From: an uncultured Flavobacteriales bacterium
Lineage (GTDB): Bacteria; Bacteroidota; Bacteroidia; Flavobacteriales_D; Parvicellaceae
Reading direction: 5' to 3'
DNA: 64,000 nucleotides
Assembly: GCA_943788115.1 (NCBI GenBank)
Contig: CALSPA010000006.1
Coordinates: 1-64,000 of the forward strand
Below the pieces are notes generated by a model that was not told the origin of the DNA, did no database searches, and was given only the letters and a program-made list of their open reading frames with translations. How positions within the stretch are numbered: the stretch's first letter is position 1; every line of letters begins with the position of its first letter. Below are positions 1 through 8,724 of the stretch, piece by piece. Position numbers and translations under genes: made by a program.

Positions 1-716
1 TTATACGTCATTTCTTTTTTTGTTTTATAATCAATTAGCTTTTTCCCAGCATGCTTTACAATTGCGTGTCCTGCTGCAGTATCCCATTCCATCGTAGGAG
101 CAAAACGAGGATACACATCAGCTATTCCTTCTGCAACTAAACAGATTTTTAGCGAACTTCCCATTGAAACGACATCAACATTACCATATTTTTTGGAAAG
201 ATTGTCAAAATATTCTTTTGTCTCTTCAGATTGATGAGAACGACTTCCAACAGCAACAAAATTTTCATTGTTATTTTCAATCGGCAATTGAGTAATTATA
301 TTATCAATTTTTTTAAACGCTCCTTCCTCAGAGGCATAATACAATACTTTTGTCACAGGAACATAAATAACTCCCAATATTGGCTCTCCGTTTTCTATTA
401 GAGCAATATTAACAGTAAACTCTCCATTTCTTTTAACAAATTCCTTTGTGCCATCAAGAGGATCAACAATCCACAACCTGTCCCAATCTTTTCTTTCACT
501 GTAAGGAATTGACCTACCTTCTTCACTAAGGACTGGAATATTAGTTTTATTTAATTCTCTTATAATAACTTCATTGGCATTTTGATCTGCAACAGTTAAT
601 GGAGACTCATCTTCTTTTTTAAAGACTTCAAAAGATCCAGCATATACATCCATGATTTGCTTGCCACCAAGAATTGCAGCATCAATAGAAATATCCAATA
701 ATTCATTATTTTTCAC
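1..716 (-). CDS. cysQ: 3'(2'),5'-bisphosphate nucleotidase CysQ, partial (C-terminus beyond window)
   Basis: This inositol-monophosphatase-family enzyme hydrolyses 3'-phosphoadenosine 5'-phosphate left over from sulfate assimilation, in the cytoplasm. The reading frame is open from a GTG at 716 to the window edge, about 238 residues, with no stop. The metal-binding motif DPLDGTKEF and the later WDTAAGHAI motif are both present, as is a SEEG acidic site. I chose the GTG because it puts the usual dozen residues before the first conserved block; the first in-frame ATG is too far in. It overlaps the end of the DUF2061 gene by 11 bp, so the two are probably translationally coupled. Unlike the genes just upstream of it, this one has no frameshift. 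The cysC-cysD-cysN genes lie 3.6 kb away on the other strand, which fits a shared role. Confidence 0.93.
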   Translation of the reverse strand, partial: MKNNELLDISIDAAILGGKQIMDVYAGSFEVFKKEDESPLTVADQNANEVIIRELNKTNIPVLSEEGRSIPYSERKDWDRLWIVDPLDGTKEFVKRNGEFTVNIALIENGEPILGVIYVPVTKVLYYASEEGAFKKIDNIITQLPIENNNENFVAVGSRSHQSEETKEYFDNLSKKYGNVDVVSMGSSLKICLVAEGIADVYPRFAPTMEWDTAAGHAIVKHAGKKLIDYKTKKEMTY

Positions 717-939
717 TTTTTCTATTTTTTATTCCAAAATTAGATTTATACCACAGTCTTTCGTGAAAATAGTATAGAATCATTTTTATTAAAAATTCAG
801 CAATTGCAACACCAGTTGCCTTTTCTTTAGCATATGGGTCGTCTTTAAAAAAAAATAATGCTAATAAAAATGTAGTTAACGATGCTATAATTCTCCAAGT
901 AATAGTTTTAGCGAAATGCCGTTTCTTGCTTTGTTCCAA
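706..939 (-). CDS. DUF2061 family small membrane protein
   Basis: A 77-residue protein with two hydrophobic segments (about residues 13-29 and 44-57) and the typical DUF2061 start, SKKRHFAKTITWRIIASLTTF. It is probably an inner-membrane protein; its function is not known. In many flavobacteria DUF2061 genes sit beside sulfate-assimilation genes, and here it directly precedes and overlaps cysQ. The start is a TTG: an in-frame TAA lies four codons upstream and no ATG is available. It begins 16 bp after the half-length aldehyde dehydrogenase gene, so it is probably the penultimate gene of one minus-strand transcript. The frame is intact. Confidence 0.85.
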   Translation of the reverse strand: MEQSKKRHFAKTITWRIIASLTTFLLALFFFKDDPYAKEKATGVAIAEFLIKMILYYFHERLWYKSNFGIKNRKSEK

Positions 940-955
940 AATTTGAGTTTAAAAA

Positions 956-1843
956 TTAATATCCACTGCCCGAACCAGCAATCTTTTCAATTGGGTGCCA
1001 AGTAGTTTTTGTTTCCATAAAATTTGTAACCAAATATGGATTTTCATTTTTATTTGAAGACAAATCTTGATTTTTAAGTACAATAATTCTCTTTAAGTTA
1101 TCAACCGCTGCAATTTGAATCTCCTTAACTTCCTTGGAATCATTTTTACAATAAAATATGGCATTTACATCCATGTGAGCTAGATAGGTGTGCCAACAAT
1201 TCAGACGACCTACCAGTTAAAATATTAACAACACCTGAAGGAACATCAGAAGTAGCCAATACTTCAGCAAAAGTTACCGAACAAAGAGGTAATTCTTCAG
1301 ATGAAATTAAAACAGTAGTATTTCCAGCCACTAGTGGTGGAATTATGGACGACACAACTCCAAGCAACGAATCTTTTTCTGGAGCAACAACGCCAACTAC
1401 ACCCATTGGTTCAAGCATAGAAAAATTAAAATGACTTGAAGCAACAGGATTGACAGCGACCAAAAACTTGATTGATCTTATCACACCACCCAGCAAAATA
1501 GATAATTCTATCGATAGAAAGTTCAACCTCTTTTTTTGCAGCATTTTTATTTTTCCCTTGAATTATAATTTCTTCAATAAATTGATCTTTCCTGCTTTCT
1601 AAATTCTCAGCAATTCTATACAATATTTGGCTTCGATTATACGCAGATTTACTTGCCCATGATCCGGTAGCTTTTCTAGCTGCAACAACAGCGTTTCGTA
1701 TATCTTTTCTAGAACTTAAACACATATTAGCTAAGGTAATATTTTTATTAAAAATTTGATAAAATCTACCCGATTCTGTTCTGAGGAACTTTACCATCAA
1801 TAAAAATTTTATACGTTTTTAAAACTCCTATTCTATCTGACAT
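956..1843 (-). pseudogene. half-length aldehyde dehydrogenase paralogue, frameshifted
   Basis: Joining three frames gives about 295 residues resembling the N-terminal NAD-binding half of an aldehyde dehydrogenase: MSDRIGVLKTYKIFIDGKV, then AARKATGSWASKSAYNRSQ, then LEPMGVVGVVAPEKDSLLG and PPLVAGNTTVLIS. It stops after WHPIEKIAGSGSGY and never reaches the catalytic Cys/Glu half. The breaks fall near 1790, 1455 and 1178 and each is repaired by one base. Its ATG at 1843 overlaps the stop of the full aldehyde dehydrogenase by 11 bp, indicating coupling. With no catalytic cysteine, it may be a structural or regulatory partner of the full enzyme. The short C-terminus ends in the same frame as a clean stop, so I think the half-length form is real and only the frameshifts are artefacts. 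Confidence 0.75.
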
Positions 1844-3322
1844 TATTATAAATTTTAAATATGGTGCTAAGTCCATGTAAACCACCTTCTCTTCCATGAC
1901 CACTTTCCTTATAGCCTCCAAATGGAGATGTTGGGTCAAATTTATTATATGTATTTGCCCAAACAACTCCAGCTTTCATTTGATTGGTTAAATTAAATAT
2001 CTTTAGAACCCTTATCTGTCCAAACACCTGCAGACAATCCATAAGGTGTATTGTTTGCTTTTGCTATAACTTCATCGATGGTTCTAAATGTTTGAACAGC
2101 TAAAACTGGTCCAAAAATTTCTTCTTTTGCAATTGCTATGAGATTGAGACACATTCGTAAAAAGAGTAGGTGGACACCAATAACCTTTTTTTGGAATATC
2201 GCAATGTAAGGCTGATACATTTCTGCACCCTCTTTTTCACCTATTTTTAATATATTTTTGAATGGTGGCTAGTTGCTCTTTTGAGTTAATTGCTCCAATA
2301 TCTGTATTTTTATCTAAGAGGATTACCAACATTCAAAGACTGCATTCTGTCTTTCAATTTTCTAACACAACATCATATACAGACTCTTGAACAAACAATC
2401 TTGAACCAGCACAACAAACATGACCTTGATTAAAATATATTCCATTAATAATTCCTTCAACAGCCTGATCTAATGGTGCATCTTCAAAAATAATATTTGC
2501 AGCTTTGCCACCTAATTCCATTGTTGATTTTTTATTGTTCCGGCAATAGTTCGCATAATAACTTTCCAACTCCTGTAGATCCAGTAAATGCAATTTTATC
2601 AATATCGGGATGATTTACAATTGAGAGCTCCAGTTGATCCAGCTCCAGTAACTAATATTCACAACTCCTGGTGGAAGATCGGCCTCCTTAATTATTTCAG
2701 CTAATTTAAGAGCAGTAAGAGAAGTTGACTCTGCTGGTTTTAAAACCACTGTATTACCTGTTGCTAAGGCAGGAGCTATTTTCCATGCTGCCATCATTAA
2801 AGGAAAATTCCAAGGAATAATTTGTCCTGCTACTCCCAAAGGTTTTGGATTCTATTTGGAAAGGCATACTCTAATTTATCAGCCCAACCTGCATAATAAA
2901 AAAAGTGAGCTGCAGCAAGAGGAATATCTATATCTCTAGACTCTCGGATTGGTTTACCTCCATCTAATGTTTCAACAACTAGCTAACTCTTTAGATTTTT
3001 CTTGAATTAATCTTGCAATTCTGTATATATATTTTGCTCTCTCTTTTCGCTGAAATTTAGACCCCATTGACCATTGAATGCACTCTTGCAGCTTTAACGG
3101 CCAAATTCACATCTTCTTACTCTGCAGCTAAAGCTATTTCAGATAACTTGTCTTCGTTAGCTAGGATTAATTGTATGGAAATATTCTTCATTTTTAGGTT
3201 GCATGAATTTTCCATTAATAAAAAGTTGTTCTTCTTTTTTGATAGAAAAGTGATCTATACTTTCAATGAGCTGGAGAAAATCCCCACTCTCCAGAAATTT
3301 AATGTCTTCTATTTTCGCTCAT
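1833..3322 (-). pseudogene. aldehyde dehydrogenase (NAD-dependent), multiply frameshifted
   Basis: Full-length aldehyde dehydrogenase, about 498 codons if the frames are joined; the family is normally about 500. Visible blocks in order are [61 protein letters not shown] (general-base glutamate region), [17 protein letters not shown] (catalytic cysteine), [14 protein letters not shown] and PFGGYKESGHGREGG. Breaks occur roughly every 100-250 bp, for example near 3195, 3128, 3070, 2845, 2620, 2540 and 2000, plus in-frame stops that look like miscalls. It follows deoC by 24 bp. The neighbouring aldolase releases acetaldehyde, so oxidation of acetaldehyde to acetate is a likely job (inference from context). 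The start ATG at 3322 is approximate because an indel follows it within about 10 bases. Confidence 0.85.
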
Positions 3323-3346
3323 GTACTTAATCTTTTGAAAAATAAT

Positions 3347-4242
3347 CTATTGGACTGGTAAACCCCAGTTTTTTGCTTTTAAAATTTGCATCAAAACATC
3401 ATTGGCCAAGCTACTTGCACCAAATCTAAACCAATGTTTGTCAACCATCAAATTACCTAAAGTTTCTTTTACCATTATAAGGTATTGTAAGGGCAAGTTT
3501 GGAGTTGGAAATCCCTCCTGCTGGTTTCATTCCTACCATTTTACCAGTATTGTATATAGTGGTCTTTAATTGCTTCCAGCATTACCAGTGTAATGGGAAG
3601 AGTTGCAGCTGGTTTAATTTTTCCAGTGGATGTTTTTATGAAATCTGCACCTGCTTTAATTGCAATTTCACTTGCTTTTCTAACCTTAGTCATAATCTCC
3701 TAACTCTCCTGTTTCTAAAATTACCTTCAACCTAGCTTTATCCCCACAAGTTTCTTTAATTGTTGCTATCTCATCAAAAACATAATTATACTCTCCAGTA
3801 TGAAACTTACCTCTACTAATAACCATGTCTATCTTCATCAGCCCCGTTGACAATAGCTATCTTTTGTGTCTTCAATCTTAACATCTAAAGAGGAATTGCC
3901 ACTAGGAAATGCAGTAGCAACACTTGCTACTTTTACATTGGAATCTTTTAATTCATTTGAAGCAGTTTTTACCATGTTTGGATAGACACAAACTGCTGCT
4001 ACATTTGGCAATTCTGGATATTCTTCATGAAGATGCCTGGCTTTGTAACACAGTTGCTTCTACACTATTTTCTGTATCGCATCCTTCTAAAGTAGTCAAA
4101 TCAATCATGCTCAATGCTCAACTTTAGAGCCTTGTAACTTTGCCTCGTTTTTTATACTTCTCTTAGTAATTCGAGCTACTCGGTCTTCTACACCTACTTT
4201 ATCAATACTTGGAGAGTTCAATAAGTTTAAGGCTGGCTTCAT
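3347..4242 (-). pseudogene. deoC: deoxyribose-phosphate aldolase, multiply frameshifted
   Basis: DeoC cleaves 2-deoxyribose 5-phosphate to acetaldehyde and glyceraldehyde 3-phosphate in deoxynucleoside catabolism. The joined frames give about 298 residues, the longer DeoC form. Readable blocks include [75 protein letters not shown] (the Schiff-base lysine is in this block) and GMKPAGGISN, then a normal C-terminus ending GLPVQ. Breaks occur near 4118, 4045, 3860, 3690, 3580 and 3500. The start at 4242 and stop at 3347 are both clear. It is the first gene of the minus-strand group deoC, aldehyde dehydrogenase, half dehydrogenase, DUF2061, cysQ, and is divergent from cysC. Confidence 0.88.
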
Positions 4243-4307
4243 TTAATATGCTTATTAAAAATTATTCTTCACAGAGATAACGATTCGTAGTGTAATGATA
4301 TATTTTC

Positions 4308-4315
4308 TAAATTTG
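4308..4315 (+). promoter_or_regulatory. candidate promoter -7 box upstream of cysCDN
   Basis: The sequence TAAATTTG matches the Bacteroidota -7 consensus TAnnTTTG. It lies 20 bp before the likely cysC start, in the 93-bp divergent gap between deoC and cysC. I do not see a good -33 TTG at the usual distance, and this segment is of doubtful sequence quality. Confidence 0.4.
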
Positions 4316-4335
4316 TTTTCACATAATATATAGAA

Positions 4336-4961
4336 TTGAAGGCAGAAAAAAATAACATCTTTTCCACATTTGATGAAATATTCCAAAAACTGAAAAAGAA
4401 AAGCTTCTAAATCAAAAAGGAGTTACTTCTTTGGCTTACTGGATCTATCGGGTTCTGGGAAAACAACTTTAGGGGCTTTACTTGAAAAAAAGTTAATCAA
4501 AAACAACATCATAACTCAGTTTTAGATGGAGATAATATAAGAGTTGGAATAAGTAATAATCTTAAGTTTTTCTGAGCTCAGATAGAATTGAAAATATTAG
4601 AAGAATCTCAGAAATATCAAAGTTATTTGTTGCTTGTGGCATTGTTACAATAATTGCTTTTAGTTAGTCCATATAAAGCTTCATGAGACCAGGCAAAAGA
4701 AATTATTGGCGAAAAATGTTTCTATGAAATTTTCATAGACACCTCTTTAAAGATTGTGAAATTCGAGATGTCAAAGGCTTATATAAAAAAGCTAGAAGAG
4801 GAGAACATTAAAGACTTTACAGGGATTTCATCTCCATTTGAAGATCCAGAAAGCCCCAAATCAGAATATTCCAACTAAAGAAAGTCTATAGAAGAAAATC
4901 GTCTGAAGATTTTATTAACTTTGTAATGCCTAAAATTAAATTATCAAATGACAGATTATAA
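4336..4961 (+). pseudogene. cysC: adenylylsulfate kinase (APS kinase), frameshifted
   Basis: CysC phosphorylates adenylyl sulfate to PAPS. The joined frames give about 208 codons. Blocks in order are STFDEIFQK, the P-loop GLSGSGKTTLGALLEKK, VLDGDNIRVGISNNL, DRIENIRRISEISKLF, AFVSPYKA, ID-TSLKDCEIRDVKGLYKKA-RRGE and, near the end, [15 protein letters not shown]. Breaks are visible near 4430, 4515, 4565, 4665, 4815 and 4860. The start is uncertain: the in-frame TTG at 4336 is the best candidate, and a damaged ATG is possible. Its stop at 4959-4961 overlaps the cysD start by 14 bp. It is the first gene of the sulfate-activation operon. Confidence 0.85.
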
Positions 4962-5848
4962 CTTATCGCATTTAGAAGAATTAGAATCTGAATCTATCTT
5001 TATACTTAGAGAAGTAGCTGCTCAGTTTGAAAAACCTGTCTTGCTTTTTTCCGGAGGAAAGGACTCAATTGTTTGTCTATCATTTAGCACGTAAAGCTTT
5101 CTTCCAGCAAATGTCCCTTTTCCCTTAATGCATGTTGATACTGGCCATAACTTTGATGAACTCTATAAGTTTAGAGACAAATTAGTAAAAGAAACCGGAT
5201 GCAAAACTAATTATTGCTTCCGTTCAAAAATCTATTGATGAAGGTAAAGTCAAGGAAGAAAAAGGAATTAATTCTAGTAGAAATAAACTTCAGACTACCA
5301 CTCTTTTAGATGCAATTGAAAATCATCAATTTGATTGTGCTATGGGTGGTGCTCGTAGAGATGAAGAAAAGGCTAGAGCTAAAGAAAGATTTTTTTCTCA
5401 CAGAGATGATTTTGGACAGTGGGATCCAAAAATCAAAGGCCAGAATTATGGAATTTATTTAATGGGAAAAAGAATTTTGGAGAACATTTTAGAGCTTTTC
5501 CAATTAGTAATTGGACGGAAATGGATATTTGGCAATACTATTACAAGAAAAAATATTCAATTCCCACTTTATTTTTCACACAAGAGAGATTGTTTTATTA
5601 GAAATGGGGTGGTAATGGCAAAACGAGTTTTACTGAAACTAAGCCCGAGAAGAAATTACCAATATGCAAGTACGATTTAGAACTATTGGAGATGCCACTT
5701 GTACAGGTGCAACTATTTCTAATGCGGATAGCCTAGAAAAGATAATTGACGAGGTGCACTATCAAGAATTACTGAAAGAGGTGGAAGAGCTGACGATAAA
5801 AGATCTGAAGCTGCTATGGAAGACAGAAAAAAAGAGGGCTATTTTTAA
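4948..5848 (+). pseudogene. cysD: sulfate adenylyltransferase subunit 2, frameshifted
   Basis: CysD is the ATP-pyrophosphatase subunit of ATP sulfurylase and forms APS from ATP and sulfate with CysN. The joined length is about 300 residues, as in the family. Visible blocks are [15 protein letters not shown], the PP-loop [76 protein letters not shown] and a C-terminus ending DRKKEGYF. Breaks lie near 5073, 5105, 5215, 5435, 5600, 5620 and 5760. The start ATG at 4948 and stop at 5846 are clear. cysN begins 2 bp after the stop. Confidence 0.9.
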
Positions 5849-5850
5849 CC

Positions 5851-7133
5851 ATGAGTAATCAATATTTAAATATGGATCTTTTACGCTTCACTACTGCTGG
5901 TAGTGTAGACGATGGTAAAAGTACTTTAATAGGAAGATTGCTATACGATAGTAAATCTATTTTTGAAGACCAAATGGAGGCAATTGAAATTGCCAGTTCA
6001 AATAAGGGAGAAGAAAAAGTAAATTTAGCTTTACTTACAGATGGCTTAAGAGCTGAAAGAGAACAAGGAATAACTATAGATGTCGCCTACAGGTACTTTG
6101 CAACTCCAAAAAGAAAATTTATAATTGCTGATACCCCTGGACATGTTCAATATACTAGAAATATGGTTACTGGAGCAAGTACTGCCAATCTAGCAATTAT
6201 TTTAGTAGATGCAAGACAAGGGAATTGTTGAGCAAACTAAAAGACATTCTTTCATTGCTTCATTACTAGGAATTCCTCATATTATTTATTGTATCAATAA
6301 AATGGACTTGGTAAATTATGAGGAAGAGGTATTTGAAAAAACAAAAAAAGAATTGGTTGCTTTTAGCTCAAAACTAACTACAAAAGACATTACCGATTTC
6401 TACCATTAGCGCTTTAAATGGCGACAATGTAGTAAACAGGATCACTAGGATATGGATTGGTATGAAGGAAGCACCTTATTGCATACTTTGGAAAATATTC
6501 ATATTGCTTCTGATCATAACCTTATTGATTGTAGATTTCCAGTACAATATGTTATCAGACCTCAAAAAGACGAGTTTCATGATTTCAGAGGTTATTCCGG
6601 AAGAATTGCAGGTGGTGTTTTTAAAAAAAATGACGAAGTAGTTTTGTTGCCTTCAGGTTTTACAATCAAAAATTAAATCCATACTTAATTTTGAAATGAA
6701 ATAGAAGAGGCTTACGCTCCAATGTCTGTAACCATGACTTTAGAAGATGATTTAGATGTAAGTAGAGGCGACATGATTGTTCGCAAAAATCAATAGTCCT
6801 GAAAGCACGTGCAAGACATTGACATCATGCTCTGTTGGCTATGGGAAAAAATCCCCTTTCAGACTAAAGGGAAAATATGCTATTAAAGCATACGACTAAA
6901 GATGTTAGGTGTATGGTACCAGAACATACTTTATAAGGTAGATATAAATACTTTACACAGAAATGAAGAAGATAAAAACATCAACCGCCAACGACATAGC
7001 AAGAATATCTGTTGAGTAACTACGCAACCCTTATTTGTAGATTCATGTATGAATGACAATAGAGCTACTGGAAGTCTAATACTTATTGATGAATGCTACC
7101 AACAACACTGTTGGGGCAGGAATGATTATCTAA
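5851..7133 (+). pseudogene. cysN: sulfate adenylyltransferase subunit 1 (GTPase), frameshifted
   Basis: CysN is the GTPase subunit that drives APS synthesis. The first 126 residues are in one clean frame with the translation-factor motifs [31 protein letters not shown] and [19 protein letters not shown] follows after a break at about 6228. Later pieces are MDWYEGSTLL, FPVQYVIRPQKDEFHDFRG and YSGRIAGGVFKKNDEV. The C-terminal third (after about 6680) carries many indels but can be followed to GSLILIDECTNNTVGAGMI at 7130. The total is about 427 codons, normal for stand-alone CysN without a fused kinase; the kinase is the separate cysC upstream. It ends tail to tail with tonB. Confidence 0.9.
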
Positions 7134-7826
7134 TTCTTGGATTCTAAATTTGACTGGCAGTGTAAACCTAGCAGTTTACCGCAGTTCCTCTTTGTTTTCC
7201 AGGAGCCCATTTTGGCATAGACTTTACTACTCTTTCAGCCTGCTTCTCCATCCAATGTTGTGTGATCGTCCCTTCACAACTCTTCACATCCTTTAATAGT
7301 CCCGTCTTTATATACAACAAATTGAACGTAAACTCTTCCTTGAATTGCAGTTTTCACGAGCCATTTCTGGATATTTAGTATTCTTTCCCAAAAACTCCAT
7401 CATGGCTTGTAATCCACCAGGAAATGAAGCTTGTTCTTCAACAACATCAAAAATTTGTTCAACCTCAGGTTCTTCTTCTTCATCGGGAATATCCAAAACA
7501 ACATTTGTTGCAGCTTCTTGATCTACAATAATAACCTCTGTCTCTTCTCTTTCATCGTCTTCTTCTAAAATTTCAACTTCTTCAGGAGGAGCAGGTGGTG
7601 GTGGTGGTGGTGGTGGTGGTGGTGGTGTATTTGGATTAACCTCAATAACTTCCTCATCTTGAATATCAGATAATTTAGAATCAATGGTTGCACCTGCAAT
7701 ATCTACATTGTTATACTCAACCAAACAAAACATAGTTGCCATTATAACAACTAAACCAGTAAGTACATAACCAGTTCTTGTTATTGAATCATCACTATCT
7801 ACGCTGCTATTTTTTTTTGATTCCAT
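7130..7826 (-). CDS. tonB: TonB family energy-transduction protein, C-terminus frameshifted
   Basis: A TonB-like protein with a short cytoplasmic N-terminus, one membrane helix (about residues 19-36), an 11-proline run followed by a Glu/Asp-rich linker in the periplasm, and a TonB C-terminal domain. The domain starts FPGGLQAMMEFLGKNTKYP, a form common in Bacteroidota. The open frame runs only to 7308, because an extra base near 7348 breaks EMAREN-AIQGRVYVQFVV. Two further indels near 7292 and 7145 follow. Reading across them gives KDGTIKDVKSCEGTI, PKWAPGKQRGTAVNC and SFTLPVKFRI, ending at about 7130, for a total of about 232 residues. It presumably links the proton gradient to outer-membrane TonB-dependent transporters. 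It is the last gene of the maeB-to-tonB group. Confidence 0.85.
7594..7627. repeat. (GGT)11 trinucleotide repeat coding for polyproline
   Basis: About eleven perfect GGT units on the plus strand, read as CCA-family proline codons on the minus strand within tonB. A change in unit number would lengthen or shorten the periplasm-spanning linker without breaking the frame. The exact ends may be off by one or two bases. Confidence 0.85.
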
Positions 7827-7873
7827 TGTTCTAATTTTTAGTAAAGTTAAAAGATTTTATATAATGATAAACT

Positions 7874-8272
7874 TCAATGTGATTTAGGTTCAATCAAATT
7901 TGATTTTTTTAAATAAAAAAAAACAATTCCTAATACAATTCCAATAAAATCAGCTAACACATCATTAAAATCTCCAGCTCTTCCAAAAATATAGAAATGC
8001 TGAATAAATTCTATGGCTGTTCCTAATAATAAACTATAAATGAGCGTAAATAGTATGTGTCTTTTGATTGCAAGTTTATTTTTATTTTTAGAAGAATTCA
8101 ATAAGAAAAGAGAACACTGAATAAAAAACAAAACCAAATGAACAACCTTATCTAAATGATAACCGGAAAAAAAATTGATTTTAGGTAGCCCATTTGAAGG
8201 AATAAGACATAAAACCAATATTAAAAATGACCACAAAAAGGCCCAAAAATAATTTTTTAGAAACTTAGCCAA
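7874..8272 (-). CDS. VanZ-family small membrane protein
   Basis: A 132-residue protein with four hydrophobic helices (about residues 9-24, 45-58, 73-89 and 107-122). It has the VanZ-like features HLDKVVHLVLFF after the first helix and GTAIEFIQHFYIFGRAGDFND before the last. The biochemical role of stand-alone VanZ-like proteins is not established. The start is a TTG at 8272 that overlaps the end of gcvH by 8 bp; a stop lies directly upstream in frame, so no longer start exists. It sits between gcvH and tonB, an order commonly seen in flavobacteria after sprA. Confidence 0.82.
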   Translation of the reverse strand: MAKFLKNYFWAFLWSFLILVLCLIPSNGLPKINFFSGYHLDKVVHLVLFFIQCSLFLLNSSKNKNKLAIKRHILFTLIYSLLLGTAIEFIQHFYIFGRAGDFNDVLADFIGIVLGIVFFYLKKSNLIEPKSH

Positions 8273-8642
8273 TCAGCTCTGAATATTGAGAAGCACTTAA
8301 CAATTCTTCGATTTCAGAGGGATTACTAATTTTTACTTTTATCATCCAACCATCTCCATAAGGATCTTCATTTACTTTTTCAGGGTTAGTTTCTAAAAGC
8401 TCGTTGAACTCAATTAATTCTCCTGCCATGGGCATGAATAAATCTGAGACAGTTTTAACAGCTTCTACAGTTCCAAACACCTCTTCAGAATCTAATTCCT
8501 CATCAACAGTCTCAACTTCAACATACACAATGTCACCTAACTCACCTTGAGCGAATTCAGTGATTCCAATGGTAGCTACATCACCATCAATGCTAATCCA
8601 CTCATGATCCTTGGTGTATTTTAATTCATTAGGTACGTTCAT
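8265..8642 (-). CDS. gcvH: glycine cleavage system H protein
   Basis: The 125-residue lipoyl-carrier protein of the glycine cleavage system, which shuttles the aminomethyl group between the P, T and L proteins. The lipoylated lysine is in FGTVEAVKTVSDLFMP, and the N-terminus (YTKDHEWISIDGD) and the C-terminal GDGWMIKVKISNP are typical. Length is normal for the family. It lies 82 bp downstream of sprA, and its stop overlaps the vanZ-like gene. No other gcv gene is in the window. Confidence 0.97.
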   Translation of the reverse strand: MNVPNELKYTKDHEWISIDGDVATIGITEFAQGELGDIVYVEVETVDEELDSEEVFGTVEAVKTVSDLFMPMAGELIEFNELLETNPEKVNEDPYGDGWMIKVKISNPSEIEELLSASQYSELIG

Positions 8643-8724
8643 ATCATATAAATTTTAAATTAAAAACTTTACGAACATACAAAAAGAAGTAGATTTTTAA
8701 TCTTTTTTTAAAAACTTTATTTAC

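Noticed and set aside
3067-4127. Plus-strand open frames of 67-87 residues
   Set aside because: They are antisense to the aldehyde dehydrogenase and deoC frames, rich in Phe, Leu and Cys with no motif, and arise only because those genes are broken.
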